The notes: generated by a model from the letters alone, not told the origin. Positions 1 through 12,953 are shown, counted from the first letter of the stretch. The stretch: 64,000 nucleotides of DNA from Petunia secreta (GCA_029990175.1 JARKIP010000201.1:620001-684000), one strand, 5' to 3'. Translations and numbers: made by a program.

Positions 1-1752
1 CATATAATTATATAATTGCGGCTTGCAACCCGATCCATATAACTGAAGCATATAAACCAATTAGGGGCACAAAATAGCTAGAAATATATAGGCAACCAAA
101 ATATGCCCATAACATGGTATACCTACCGCATACACAAAATACAACATAATGGTCAGTATGCGTTGCAATGAAATGGGATGAATGCGGCCACATGTGCGTG
201 ATACCTATCTCCGGCGCGGGACTCTCATCGTCTGCCAGGAGATATATGCAATAATGAACCTTCACCGGGTCGGGACTCTCATCGATTACCGGAAACTATA
301 TGCAATGATGACCCTTCACTGGCTCGGAACTTTCATCGATTAGCGGAAAGTATATGCAATGATGACCCTTCGCCGGCTCGGGACTCTCATCGATTACCGG
401 GAATTATATGTAATGATGACCCTTCACCGGCTCGGGACTCTCATCGATTACCAGGAAGTATATGTAATTCTCAAAACCAGAGTACAATGCTCATATGCTT
501 AATGCAATACCAACAACAGGGCGTAACATATAATATACAATATAAATTCAAAGCTAAGGCGTAATGAGTACGCCTATCGGCAGCTACACACGTAAGGAAC
601 ACGTGATAGAATACCCACAGGGCCAAAGGCCTCCAAAGAAATGGATACAAACAGTTACGTTGTTCCAAAGCTAGCACTGCTATTCAACAACCGCATTATC
701 TTTGCATTCACTGCCCAACGATCCCGCTCTATTTAATAAGCAGAAAAATATATCAAATCACGCTAAAGGCTTCATTCCTCACATCTTAGGGCAATCCGGT
801 TAGGAACCTGATACCCTATTCGCATACACAATACGCAGGCAAGGCCTATGTACTGGGTTTAAAGTCACATAACCAAACTCTAAATAAATTAGATTTATGG
901 GTTGCTCATAACTCCCTGAGTACGATTATATAATCATTTCCATTATCAGGATCCAATTAACTCATTAACCTATGGATGAAACTTACAAAAACGATGTCTA
1001 ATATCCCAATTTTTACCGTTAAATATATTCAAACACACGTAATAAACTGAAATAATGGATTAACACCATTACCTGGATGTTGTGGGGTGAAAATCCTATT
1101 TTTTTCTGCTCCGTTTCCTTTCTTTTCTAATTTTTTTCTAATATTTTTCGTTGTGTTTTGATTGCGTTTCGTGTTCTCCTTCTACTTGGTTTTTCATGTT
1201 TTTGTACTAGTTGCTTTTAAGCTAAGGGACCTTAATCCCTTATCAACCGCCTTATATTTTTGTTTTCTTTCCCTTTTTCTTTTCTTTAATCTTTTTAATT
1301 TACTATCGTAACAAAAATTAAAATGCAACTCTACGAAATTCAAAATAATTCCAAATTTCTCAAGCAAGTTATACAAAATTTATGTGACGTACTTAAGATA
1401 AGAATTAAAACGGAAAGTATAAAATTCTTTGATTTTTAGAACTTTAGCCGAAATAAACTGAGCAACCTCGAAATTCACTTCAAAAATTTAGGCAGGTCAC
1501 AAATTACGATACAAATATAACGACGCTTTCGAATTTTGAATCGGAGCTCATTCACCAAAATCGAGCTAGAAAAACTCTTTTTAATATTTATCGCCAATGA
1601 AAACTGAAACATTCTTCCGATACCTACCAATACGAAGTCTGATTAAGCTCAAATTTTACAAACATGTCCTAATGGACCTTATCAAGATTTTAAAATTATC
1701 CGCAGTCCAATCAGAGTCCTAGCTTCTGAAACAACTACCTATGGTTGTTTTA
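1..1752 (-). mobile_element. Tekay-like Gypsy LTR, truncated by window edge
   Basis: The reverse complement of this stretch runs collinearly with the solo LTR at 56101-58753. Shared landmarks are the 5' terminus (AAACAACCATAGG here, AAACGACCTTAGG there), the segment about upstream-type CTCCGATTCAAAATCCGA text near 1530-1560, a 54-bp tandem array and a tandem run carrying GGATCGGGTTGCA. The 5' end lies at 1752, where the expected TG reads TA, so this terminus is mutated. Roughly the last 0.7 kb of the LTR lies left of the window. It may be a solo LTR or the 5' LTR of an element extending left. Assignment to the Tekay/Del chromovirus lineage rests on my memory of Solanaceae LTR ends and is inference. 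Confidence 0.75.
216..475 (-). repeat. 54-bp tandem array inside the LTR (about 5 units)
   Basis: The phrase GGACTCTCATCG recurs near 218, 272, 327, 380 and 434, a period of about 54 bp, with ATGATGACCCTTCA between. The same array, reverse complemented and with about seven units, sits at 57413-57780. Open frames across it are translations of the repeat rather than genes. Confidence 0.9.
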
Positions 1753-3008
1753 TTAAATTTCAAAAGTTGCATCTTATTTGCTTTGACCGAGAATTGAATC
1801 GTCTTAAGTGAACTATGTGTCATGTGTGATGTAAGGTACCCTTTCTTATGTTCCGTGCTTGCATATTAATGTCTAGAACTTGTCCCGTGTGTGTTCAAAG
1901 CGAAATCCTAGGTTTGCTCTAGACGGGAGATAATACAGACGTTTCTTTGATAAGCCCTTTTAGCGTTGATTAGCCTAACCTTTAATATTATCCTTATTAA
2001 GCCCTTTTGAGCATATTGATCTTTTTATTGGCACCCACATTTCAAGTCTTATCCCTATTGTTCTTATTTATCTTCTTTTTGAACCTGTACTCCTTAGATC
2101 ACTTTAAGTGAAATAATTGATGTTTATGGAGTTGTGGTTGGAGAAACTGGATAGCTTTTGAGTAGAACCAATGAAAGAAAAATATGGTGCATTTTGAAAA
2201 AACAAAGAATAAAATAAAGTACATTGGCAAGGTTGAGAAAAATATTGAGAAGAAAAAAAAAAGAGAAAAAAAAAAAATAGAAAACAAATCTCAATCCTTG
2301 CTAGTATTGTGCAAAAATTAAAATAAATACTTAAAGTTGAATGGGAGTTTTTGAGTGTATAATTGGGTGGTTGCTTGGTTGGTTTTGAGAAGAGTTGAGA
2401 CATAAAAATTAAAAATGATGTATTAAAGTGCTTAGGGAGGTAGTCATTATTTTATCCATATTTATACTACCCGTCCTTTAACCTATATTACAATCTTTAA
2501 AGTCATAGTTAATCCCGAATTGGAGTGAGCTTACATTAGTGGAGTCCTACACTACGGGCAAGCCTATGGTACGTTAGCACTGAACTTCTTTGTGAGAGCG
2601 AGTTAATTCTTTCTATATTATGTCCCTAATCTATTTTTGAAATTTATTCTTTGTGTGATTTTTTGGGCGCTCTCTTGATTCATTATTTTTGGGTGAGGGT
2701 ACACGGTTTGCGAAAGATAGGTGAAGTTACTGACTTCTTGGTTGAGTGAATGTGTGTGATTTTATGAAAGCTTGGTTATATTGAGTCAGCTTTTGAAATT
2801 GGGGTGTCTTGAGTTGGTGGTTCTAGTGTTTTAAAATATGATGGATTCTTGGAATGATGTGGGTCACATGGTATGTATTTATTCTCTTGTCTAATGGTCG
2901 GTATTAACCATAATCATAGGTAGACCTGTTCTATCGAGTGTTGGGATCTAGTCGGGAAATTGGTTTTGGTAATTGCCCGAGGGCGAGAAAAGTCTAAGTG
3001 TGGGGTGG
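1753..3008 (+). mobile_element. 3' internal end of an Athila-like Gypsy element
   Basis: This stretch aligns in order with the 3' non-coding part of the element at 38035-42588. Shared blocks are TCTAGAACTTG, GAGCATATTGA, GGGCAAGCCTAT and the closing purine tract AAGTGTGGGGTGG just before the LTR. The closing tract is the expected polypurine priming site of Athila/Tat elements. No protein-coding sequence was found; the 5' part is missing. A long A/G-rich run at 2225-2290 adds low complexity. Confidence 0.7.
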
Positions 3009-3045
3009 TGATGTTTGGCAATATTTTCCTATTTTGCCTTAATAT

Positions 3046-3775
3046 TGTTATTTTTCTGCACTTTCGATAATGACCAAAATATAAATTAGATTTCTTAAGA
3101 TTGTTAGATGTCTGCACTTTCGATAATGACCAAAAACATAAATAGATGAAATAGAAAAATTCCAAGCCAACAGTATACACTGCCTTTCCTTAAGAAATCT
3201 AATCCACTCACAGTTACCCAAGGTTTGTGGATTAATTTCTCCCATGATAGAATGGAATTATCCTCACTGTGATAGCGGTAATTCATATCACAGTGAACAG
3301 CAAACTCAAATAATGGTAGCAAATCACACTGAGTCAGAACTTACTTTATTTTGAAAACAAATGCAAAAGTAATGAGAGAGAGAGTATGAAATTTTTGGAT
3401 GAACAAAATGAGGCAAAATGCCTCTCTATTTATAGCCACAAGATTTGGAGTGAAAAGGCATGAAGGTGTCTTTTCATTTTGCTGAAGTGGCTGTTCATGA
3501 AAGGCAGCCTTCAATGTGGCTGTTCAATGAAAAGGTGTCTTTTCATTTTGGTGAAATGGCTGTTCATGAAAGGCAGCCTTCAAGGTAGCTGTTCAATGAA
3601 CAGCACCCTTTCATTTGGAATTAGAAACGTTGGCAGCCATTTGCATAACCAGTCCAGTTTTTTATTCCGTTACAAAAACGGCCCCAAATCAAATATTAGT
3701 ATAACATATTAATATTTAATAAATATTGCCTTCATTTCCCATTCACACTACTTTACCTTCCTTCCAAACCCAACA
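3046..3775 (-). repeat. 3' LTR of the non-coding element
   Basis: The two LTRs are highly similar along their length. This copy has two units of a 61-62-bp tandem motif (CTGCACTTTCGATAATGACC) at its outer end, whereas the other has three plus part of a fourth just outside. A block at 3480-3610 repeats GGCTGTTCATGAA and AAGGCAGCCTTC, which are palindromic words. CTATAAATAG on the minus strand is at 3426-3435. Confidence 0.85.
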
Positions 3776-6094
3776 ATCCCCTACATGAAGGGGAATGGCT
3801 ATATGAAAAAAAACATGCAGAAAATTATGTGATTTGCAAGTAAGAATTAATTGCATCTGGATAAGTTTCCCTTTGAACTTTCCGTAGTGAACATATATCG
3901 GATATACTCGGTCAATCGGTAGATTTGATATCTTTGAACCGTCGAACTTTGGTGTATACCTAGACAACATATGTCACACAATTAATCCTTGACCATTTTT
4001 TGTTCTCATTGTTGTGTTCGTTTCAGCCATGAACATCGTCTGGTTCATGAGTGCGTAGAGAATTAGCCTTACAGAATTCTCCTTGAAGCGGCTTCCACTT
4101 CACACTCACATAGGTGATTTCAAAACGTGTAATCCGGTAGATCTACACTATTTGATAATTCCCGTATCAAACTTAGATAATCATTAAAAAATGTCTTTAA
4201 CATTTTATCCTTGGTACTGAACATTGTCTTATTACGAGAACGGGTTGAGTTGTTTGACAATGTTGGAGCGGTCGTACATAGCTTGAAATGGTTGCATCAA
4301 TTGTGCGCACAACCTTTTCATATTTAATATATTTCTCAACCATTTCAGCCTATTCCTAGCATTTGTATGCTATTATTATTTTTCCAACATGGAATACAAA
4401 TTCAAATGATGCCCAAATTATAGCACACATATTATACAAATCCAACTCGACTTGGATTTTATACTTTTTTTTCATTGGTTAGTTTATCATTTAAATCCAA
4501 TTTGATATGGATTTTATTAATCAATTTTAATAATTGATTTACCATTTTATAGACCAACTTTTCAATACATCCATTCATGAACGGTCAGGTCTATACAAAT
4601 AGGTAATCTTTCAAGTAACGCTTATAACATTTCAAGTGGCACCCTTTCACGAAAAAGCACAGTTAGCTTTAAGTAAAGGTACGTGTCCACCTTTGAATTG
4701 GTATCAACTAGTCATCACAAAGATCGAAGAGTCGTGAATCATTAACTACCACATTAATATCCACCAAGGATAGACATTAAGTCTAACATTGACTTTAGTT
4801 ATGCATAAGCCAAATACCCCCCATTTCAAAGTATATCAACCGCGTTTTCTATTATCCATATAATAGCAAACATAGGGCCTTAATTAATTATTAATCACTT
4901 AAGTTTCAAAAGCAACAACCAGACCATTGCCTAGCCTTCAATGATCTCGTGGAACCATATCTCTTTGTTGTCAAAATAATGTACTGGTAAGTATTTCTTT
5001 CTTAATTCCTTGCGACTTCTTTCTTTCTCAACATTATGTGAGAAGTCCTCTTTCAATTTCAATAAGGCAACGAATAACAACAAATTCGTCCTTCACACAA
5101 CATAAACCAACGCGACTGTACACATACAGTCCAATTGAGGATTCTCAGCCAGAGTAAAAGAACTACATGATTTCTGAAGTCAACTATTCATGGTTAAACT
5201 GCTAGATTTTAATCCATTTAAATATTGCTCCCAAAGCAAACGATGACAGCAGAGAACTATATCCACAATGGAATATATTTTCAAGAAACCACCAATGGAA
5301 TCTTGTGTGAATGAGTTCCCCAATGCAATGGAATTCATAAAGCATCGACTCGGATCCACTTCATTAATCACTATATCAGTTGATACTTGATATTGATATA
5401 TTTGTAGGCAATTCTCACACTAAAAATCGTTTCCAATGATGTCATCGAAGAATCCCACAGTTCAAAATATTCCATCACTGGTTCTCCAGTAATTACGGTG
5501 GGCGGTGACATCACTTGGCGAATTTGCTTCACGCAAGTGTCCAACTTCCATGTCTTTCCGTACCACTGCATAGTGGAATTAGATAGAATATAATTTTTTT
5601 TCCTTTTTAATTCCACCTATAAGTGATATCCACCTTAATGATAACTCAATGTTATCTATGAAACAACAATGCCAATACATATTTTCCATCAAGAGACACT
5701 TCTTTCATGCATGGAAGAAGTGAGACCCATCTAGTAATTCTTAAGGTGCGTGACTTCTTGAGTTCACCCCAGTTCCAAAGAACATAATAGTTCTCCATCT
5801 ACATCTGATCATCAGACAACAAAGGAACTCTTTACTTGATCTTAAGCCAATTTTCAAATGCCAAAATAAATATTTGCATTATTATCTGCCAAAGAAAGCA
5901 CCACCATGCCATTATCAAACAAGAAAACCACAAAAGATCCATCTAACTTTGGCAATGACAGTAGATAAATTCACAAACCAAAGGCTAAAAGCACTGACGC
6001 TACTAATATTGCCAATCACTCAATAGTCTGAATTACAAAATTATTATTTTTTCAGACTATGGAATATTTGTTGAAAATGGCACAACCGAATTTA

Positions 6095-6350
6095 TTAAAT
6101 CGGTGAAGTTTTTAATCTTCAAAACCGACTTAATTAAATGGTGAAGTTTTTAATCTTCAAACAAAATTTAAAAGTACAGTAAAGATTTTCTATCTTCAAA
6201 CTGATTTAACGTACATCGAAGTTTTTATATCTTCAAACTGCAAATACTAATATAAATAATTTAATAATTCGAAAGTTTTTAATCTTCTGAACAGATTAAA
6301 CACACAGTAATTTTAATAATCCGTTGAAGTATTTAAATCTTCAAAAATAA
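6095..6350. repeat. Array of GAAG...CTTC hairpin words
   Basis: About six hairpin-forming words of the form TGAAGTTTTTAATCTTCA lie in AT-rich DNA directly downstream of the 5' LTR. A 44-bp direct duplication follows at 6360-6440 (phrase TTTGGAGTAGAAAATC twice). The position corresponds to the element's 5' untranslated leader. Confidence 0.7.
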
Positions 6351-6491
6351 AATATTAAATTTGGAGTAGAAAATCTTTTCAGATTTTAGTCTCCACAACA
6401 GTTTGGAGTAGAAAATCTTTTCAGATTTTAGTCTCCACAAACAGCCTATTATCGATTAGCAGACCAAAATACAAATTAGATTTCTTAAGAT

Positions 6492-7283
6492 TGTTATTTG
6501 TCTGCACTTTCGATAATGACCAAAATATAAATTAGATTTCTTAAGATTGTTATTTGTCTGCACTTTCTATAATGACCAAAATTTAAATTAGATTTCTTAA
6601 GATTGTTAGATGTCTGCACTTTCGATAATGACCAAAAACAGAAATAGATGAAATAGAAAAATTCCAAGCCAATAGTATACACTGCCTGTCCTTAAGAAAT
6701 CTAATCCCCTCACAGTTACCCAAGGTTTGTGGATTAATTTCTCCCAAGATAGAATGGAATTATCCTCACTGTGATAGCGGTAATTCAAATCACAGTGAAC
6801 AGCAAACTCAAATAATTGTAGCAAATCATACTGACTCAGAACTTACTTTGTTTTGAAAATAAATGCAAAAGTAATGAGAGAGAGAGAGAGAGTATGAAAT
6901 TTTTGGATGAACAAAATGAGGCAAAATGCCTCTCTATTTATAGCCACAAAATTTGGAGTGAAAAGGCATGAAGGTGTCTTTTCATTTTGCTGAAGTGGTT
7001 GTTCATGAAAGGCAGCCTTCAAGGTGGCTGCTCAATGAAAAGGTGTCTTTTCATTTTTGTGAAATGACTGTTCATGAAAGGCAGCCTTCAAGGTGGCTGT
7101 TTAATGAACAGCACCCTTTCATTTGGAATTAGAAACGTTGGTAGCCATTTGCATAACCAGTCCAGTTTTTTATTCCGTTACAAAAACGGCCCCAAATCAA
7201 ATATTAATATAACATATTAATATTTAATAAATATTCCCTTCATTTCCCATTCACACCACTTTACCTTCCTTCCAAGCCCAACA
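6492..7283 (-). repeat. 5' LTR of the non-coding element
   Basis: It is 792 bp long, 62 bp longer than its partner because it has one extra unit of the CTGCACTTTCGATAATGACC tandem repeat. A further partial unit (6465-6491) lies just inside the element, so the exact inner boundary is uncertain by one repeat unit. It ends CCCAACA at 7283, next to the AATAT duplication. Confidence 0.8.
6934..6943 (-). promoter_or_regulatory. TATA box of the 5' LTR
   Basis: The minus strand reads CTATAAATAG. The same word is at the same place in the partner LTR (3426-3435), so it is a conserved U3 core promoter and sets the orientation of the element. Confidence 0.65.
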
Positions 7284-8707
7284 AATATTTCCTTGCATTC
7301 TGATACGTTATGTGCCCATTATATAGGATAATTACGATTCTTGCGCTCACTTATCGAATTTGTGATTTTAGGAATAGTTTGGATGAAATCGAGGCAAGAA
7401 CAATCAAAATGGAGCAAAATATGTTGAACAACAAGGCTTGGACCAAAGTGATGATTCAGAAACTATTTTGAAGGCAAGGCTTCCAAGAAAGCCTTTGAAT
7501 TTGGAAGCTGTTTTGAGAGAAAAGCTTCAGAGATAACTTTGAATTTGGGAGCTATACTGGGAGCGGGGCTTCCAAGAAAGCTTCGAGGCTGGCGAAACTT
7601 AGATTTTCCCAACTAGTGTAGGCTTTGGTTTAACTTATCCTAGCACTTTGTAAACACTATAAAAGCCTTATTATTTTGTTTTTTGAAGGGGAGGTCAGAT
7701 TTTGGAGCAATTATTGAGTTCCTAACATATTGAACCAAGGGTTTAATTCCTTTACTAAATCTATTACAATATTCAATCTTTCTTCCATGAATTGTTGTGT
7801 TGTTATTATAAATATGCGTAGCTAAACATATCGTTCTAGAGTTGGAGCAAATACATAAAGGTTGATATTTGAAGGTTGATTTCTATATATTGATTTACCA
7901 TTACAGATTGTTTATTCTTTCTTGAGCCTAATTGTTTGGTTATTGAGGCCTGATAATTGAACACTATCTATGGTTTACAAGTTGAACTCGACACAGGGAA
8001 CTTATAAACGCACATAAGAAAGAATAGGACTTGATTGTGAACCTGGGCATCAGGGAATCGATTTGAGGATATGATAGACATATACCTATTTGCCTTGCTT
8101 AGCTAAATACAGAGTTCTTTAATGCATGCATGTGATTTAATTCCATATAAATATAGGCGTTAGAGTAGCTTTCATAAACTCGTGAAGAATCAACAGGTTT
8201 TCACGAATATAATTAACATGTTAGTTAGCAATCTAGGAAATCGAGAAGTAGAATCAACTGAAAAACTCAACTGAATTGTTTGTCGCTCTAACTCTGGACC
8301 ATTTCTCTCTTATTGATAATAACTCACGAATTGCTCTAGAATACTTGATATTAGTTGCTTGGTTTTAATTATTGTTTACTTAGTTATTAAATTACAAATC
8401 AGCATCGAAAAAGATCCCCAAATAGTTTTTAGGAAATTGTTTGCTAGGATTCAGTCTGAATAATAGTCCTCGTGGGAACGATACTCAATCTTATCACTTT
8501 ATTATTTGCTGACCACGTATACTTGCGTGTGCATTTGGGAGCAACATCTATGTACATATATCCATTTTCCTACTAAGTTTAAAAATTTCTTGAATTTTCA
8601 ATTATTATAATATAGCTTTTACTTTTTTGTTGTTTATATGCTAATCGATTAACTTATAAAAATATAATAAGTTAAATATTAGTGGGCTTACACCATCAAA
8701 GTTTCAT

Positions 8708-9242
8708 GCAAAAAATTTCACCGCATGCCCTCCATAAGGACTGGATTTGTAAAATTTCCCGATCTTAGGAATGTTTTAGCAAAGTGCGCTTATTTAGTCC
8801 GGAGCCAAGACTTAAAGTCAAAAATTTTGTAAATCTTGGCAATTGGCTATACTCAAGGACAAGTGCTGTTTTGCCAATACTTCAAGTTATATGGCGAGAA
8901 TGCAGGGAAGGCTGGAAGGGGCAAGTCTTGGTAATTGCCAACACTTACGACAAAGTGCGGCAAGTGTTGCCTTTTGCCAACACTTGTCGTTGAAGTCTTG
9001 GCAAATCGAGCAGGGGTCAAAGGCAAGTCTTGCCATTTTGCCAAGACTTACTGCCAAGTGCGGCAAGGATTGCCTTTTGCCAATACTTGAAGGGATAAGT
9101 GTTCAAAAGCAGAGAAATATATAGGTAAGTCTTGGCCTCGGATATTTTCCATTAAACCTTAATGGGGGCATTTTTGCAAACCATCTGTTAGCGCAAACAA
9201 AAAGGCAAACCATTGCTTCCCGTGTCATATTTGCAAATTAGC
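8708..9242 (+). mobile_element. Palindrome-rich MULE-like element, copy A
   Basis: This 535-bp segment starts GCAAAAAATTTCACCG and ends TGTCATATTTGCAAAT plus four to five bases. It is flanked by AAGTTTCAT (8699-8707) and CAGTTTCAT (9243-9251), an 8-of-9 target duplication. The interior is made of words such as AAGTCTTGGC, GCCAAGACTT, TTGGCAATTGCC and GTGCGGCAAG. It is collinear with copy C at 31076-31601 in reverse orientation and shares both ends with copy B. The 9-bp duplications suggest a Mutator-like mobiliser, but the terminal inverted repeats are short and weak. Frames that cross it simply translate the palindromes. Confidence 0.7.
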
Positions 9243-9251
9243 CAGTTTCAT

Positions 9252-10247
9252 ATGGTAGCCTATTTTCATAATATCATTAAATATCCACTTTGTAAGAGAT
9301 TATTTAAACCATAGCTACTTTCACGTTTTAGACAATGGGACTAATGTTGAGTCAGCTTCAGACCAAATATTTGAAGTTGAACTATCAAATATAGACCAAA
9401 AAACTCAGGCTTTGCTAGAGGCTAATTTCAGTCATGATGGTCTGGAAGCCGTTAATTAAATGGTTTTGAACTTTTAGCTGGTCCCTAAGTAGCAATGTCA
9501 AAGCAGCTAGCACTTTCCCGCTTACGCCTCGCACTTCAAGGCTTAAGCCTTGCCTTTGTTAGATAAAATGCCTCGCTGATATTTGGTTTTTGCATAAAAT
9601 ATTGATTGATAACATGTTCTTTAGCCATATAGATTGCGTAAGTTTCTCATCAATCATCCTTTTGCAAGCCACTAATATTGGGTTTTTGTTTAATGCTGGT
9701 ATGGGCTTTTCCTAGAGTGCTGAAATTAAAATGCATAGGCCTCTTGAGAATCCCTTTCTTCCCTTACTACATGTTTCAATCAAGGGCATGATGTAATAGT
9801 TTGTGAATATTTGGCTATTCTAGCAAAGTAAAAGCTTTTGAGTTTTGAGTAGCATCTCATTTCTATCTTAGTGTTAATGTTTGCAAAAACAGTTTTTGTG
9901 AAAAAAGGAAAAAAATAGAAGTTTTAATACAAATTATTTTTAATAATTTTTCACCCGATTTTTTAATTGTATAGTCTATTGATAATTAGTTTATATTGGT
10001 GTTATGGACACTATGATGGGCCTGGGTGAGCAGCAGGATGGCAAGGCAAGATAGTCGTTAATGGACTCGGACTTGAAAATATTGTGAGGTGGAGCCCAAG
10101 AACTCAACAGCCCAATAAGAGATATGTTTATGATCTTGGTTGAGTACTAAACGCTAGAACGGGTTTGTTAAATAGGGCAATGGTCTGTGATTTTGGGATT
10201 ATGAAAATTCAGTTAGTACTTATGCAAAAGTCTAGCCTCTTTCTGTG
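9252..10247. other. AT-rich intergenic DNA without a recognised gene
   Basis: I see no coding frame, RNA gene or terminal repeat here. A short stretch at 9520-9590 (CTTACGCCTCGC, GGCTTAAGCCTTGCC) resembles the interior words of the MITE at 27651-28357 and may be a remnant of that family. Confidence 0.5.
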
Positions 10248-10260
10248 AGCTTCTCACCTC

Positions 10261-10370
10261 CCTTAAAAAAAAAGACAGCCCAGTGCACAAAGATTTCTGT
10301 ATTCACGCATGGTTCGGGTAAGATCACCACCCTAAAGGGTGTGATGTACACAGCCTAACCTAATGCAAGC
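10261..10370 (-). mobile_element. 5'-truncated Au-like SINE with perfect 13-bp TSD
   Basis: On the minus strand the insert reads TGCATTAGGTTAGGCTG, ACATCACACCCTTTAGGG and a terminal T-run of nine. This order matches the 3' half of the Au SINE as I remember it and matches the longer copy at 14038-14227. The 13-bp AGCTTCTCACCTC occurs at 10248-10260 and 10371-10383 without mismatch. Such duplications and 5' truncation are typical of LINE-driven retroposition. The RNA polymerase III promoter half is missing. Confidence 0.85.
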
Positions 10371-11534
10371 AGCTTCTCACCTCTTTAAGTGTATTTTCTT
10401 TAACGTTCTTGTTGATGAGTTCTAGCTTAGTTTGTAATAGTTTTTCCATTATAATATAAACATAGCTTTCCTTGTCTTCAATTTCCTGTTAGCAGCTTGT
10501 TTGGTATTTGTAGCCACTAAATTTAGGCCTGAAAATAATCAAGACTAAAAGTATCCACAAGTATATTTGATTTATAAGAAAATAATGCGAGTTACAATCT
10601 TAAGAATATATTAAAGCTAAAGATGTAATCCTCGGATTCTTCTCGTCACGAATTTAATTCGAGGGTGTTAAAATTTGATCTCGAACTTGATGGATTTGAT
10701 TTGATTCAAGGGATTTTGAGCTTGATGTTGAATATATGAATTTGATTTGATCACGAACGTGGAGGTAAGCTTTGCTTACGAACGTGGCGGTGAAATATGT
10801 ATGGAAAGACTTCTTGATCCGGAGACTTCTTGATGTATGGAATGCTTCTTGATCTCTATAAGAATGAAAGACTTCTATGTATCTCCTTCTCCACTGGTGG
10901 ATAGATGCTTTCACCTGTTGGAAAAATTAATCCCCACACAGAAATATTATTCACGGTATAATAGCAACAATATTAACGGAGTGCTGAAAATACGGTAATC
11001 AACGAGAATAAAAAAATATAACAAGGACACCAAGATTTTTACGTGGAAAACCCTTCTGAACTAAGGGAAAAACCACGGTCCGAGAGGAGCAAATAATTTC
11101 ACTATAGCAAGGACTTTTACACCGTGTAGTAAATACCACTACACACTCACAAAAGAAATATTCCTCTTTTGATTTTTCACCTTACTATAAAACCGCTCAC
11201 ACTCTCTATTTTTCCTCACAGAGTATTTTCCTACACTGTGTATTCTCTCTTACACTGTGTCTCTCTAATACTCTCTGAAAACTGGATTGTACAAATGAGT
11301 CACGAACTGCCTCTATTTATAGGCAAAGAGAATTGGCCATTTATGTCACTAATGACATCACACAAGAAACCAATTCAAACTTTGAACCAAAAAAAAAAAA
11401 AACTGCGCCTGACATTTAAGCAGCAAAAGGAACAGAACTTGTTGCAATTTTTGCACATGGGCAACTATGGGGCTGGACCCCACAACAATCTCCCCCTCCA
11501 GTCCCATACACCTGAAGGAGGGATCTCCCGTCTC

Positions 11535-12895
11535 TCAGATAGAGCTCATGCCGACAAGTTCTTTGCATAACTCGAACTTGTCCCTTTGAACCACCTTGTG
11601 AGTGTCTTGCTCTCCCTGATCAATAATCTCATAAGGTTGCTCCCCCTGCTCGGCAACATCAGTTATCGTGCTTTCTCCACCTCGACAAATTTCTGCATTT
11701 GTCTTGTATAACATGTCACGAGCATCTCCTTCTGCAATCACCAATGATCCCTTGGTGAGTCTCCACCTTTGATTTGCAAAGTGATTCTCGTACCCATCTC
11801 GGTCCAAAGCAATCCCCGAGATCATGTTCTTCCGCAAATCAGGTACATGCCGCACGTTCTTTAAAACCAAGGTGCATCCCATATTTGTCTTGATGCACAC
11901 ATCACCGATCCCCACAACCTTCGAGTAACTCGTGTTACCCATCCTTACTACGCCGAAATCACCTGCTACATATTTGCAAAATAAATTTCTTACCGGTGTG
12001 ACGTGGTAAGATGTTGCTGTGTCTACCACCCATTCCGACTCTTGACCTGCCAAGTGCATACATTCCTCATTCTCATTTACGATGAGAAGAGCATCTGTGC
12101 CATCATATTGCATCATGGCGGTTGTTAGCTTCATTATTTTGGCCACCGTATCTGCCTTTGCCCTTTTTAAGATTTGGGCAGTTCCTTTTAAAGTGACCCG
12201 GTTGATCGCAATTGTAGCAATTTCCACCTGATGTCGTGGACCTGTTCCTGGACTTTCCCAAACCTCCGGATCTACCATAGTTGCTCGAACCCCCTGCCTC
12301 TACCTTCTGTGCTGAGAGCCTGTCCATGACCGTCAGGCTTCTTTCTCATGTTCTCATTGAGTGGAATAGCCGATGTGACATCATTCAACTCAATAGCAGT
12401 TTTACCGTGCAGGATGGTCGTTGCCAAATTATCATACGAGGATGGCAACGAGTTCAGGAGCAAGATGGCTTTATCTTCTTCCTCGATCCGTACTCCGAGG
12501 TTGGCCAGCTGCGTGATTAGTCCATTAAACTCATTAACATGTGACAAAAAATTCATACCTTCACCCATTTGTAGGGCATATAACTGCTTCTTCAGGTATA
12601 ATTTATTTGTCAGCGTCTTCGACATATATAGACTCTCCAACCTTGTCCATATTCCACACGCAGTGTCTTCATCAGTGATGTTATTGACCACATCATCTGA
12701 TAAGTGCAACCTAATTGCACTAGCCGCCTTTTCATCCATCTCCGCCCAAACCTCGAGCTTCATAGGTCCAGGCTTCTCTCCATCCAGTGCCTTCTGTAAT
12801 CCTTGTTGGATGAGCAGATCCTTCATCCTTCTATGCCACATTGAGAAACCGCCCTCTCCATTAAATTTTGCTAACTCGTACTTTACTCCTGACAT
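11535..12895 (-). pseudogene. Tnt1-like Gag-zinc knuckle-protease, internally deleted Pol
   Basis: The start MSGVKYELAKF at 12895 is the expected Copia Gag N-terminus. The Gag core follows, including YMSKTLTNKLYLKKQL. Then come the nucleocapsid knuckle CYNCDQPGHFKRNC near 12210, and protease with VVDTATSYH near 12010. RHVPDLRKNMISGIALDRDG leads into the pre-integrase region, up to TNAEIC near 11690. There the frame jumps to a linker with two EQGEQ-type motifs and then to the C-terminal tail DKFELCKELVGM before the stop at 11535. All of integrase, RT and RNase H are gone. One-base indels near 12290 and 12125 shift the frame, so it is probably not translated whole. Frames on the opposite strand are shadows. 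Confidence 0.9.
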
Positions 12896-12953
12896 ATTTT
12901 CACCGAGTATAGTACCGCCTGCCGTGAACAGTATTTCTGTAAATGAACAACAC

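Larger units (their letters stand above)
3046..7283 (-). mobile_element. Non-coding LTR retrotransposon (LARD-like), TSD AATAT
   Basis: The element has two LTRs (3046-3775 and 6492-7283), both TG...CA, and is flanked by a perfect 5-bp duplication AATAT at 3041-3045 and 7284-7288. It interrupts the Athila-like LTR. Orientation is minus: the motif CTATAAATAG appears on that strand in both LTRs, and CATGTAGGGGAT, a plausible polypurine tract, abuts the left LTR. The 2.7-kb interior has no frame resembling gag or pol; the longest are under 90 codons. I could not place a primer-binding site with confidence. It must depend on a relative for all enzymes. Confidence 0.85.
3009..8546 (+). mobile_element. 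Athila-like 3' LTR, split by a nested element
   Basis: The LTR starts TGATGTTTGG right after the polypurine tract, runs to 3045, and resumes at 7289 after the nested insertion. It ends GGGAGCAACA at 8546. The two parts sum to about 1.3 kb, matching the 1284-bp LTR at 38035. The closing part holds the phrase CTCGTGGGAACGATACTCAA, similar in place and kind to the equivalent near 39240. Around 7440-7600 there is an array of AAGCTTCCAAGAAAGC-type words. Confidence 0.75.

Noticed and set aside
11169..11570. Open frame of 133 codons on the plus strand
   Set aside because: It is antisense to the Tnt1-like LTR and is repeated in the other LTR at 13225; it is a shadow of LTR sequence.
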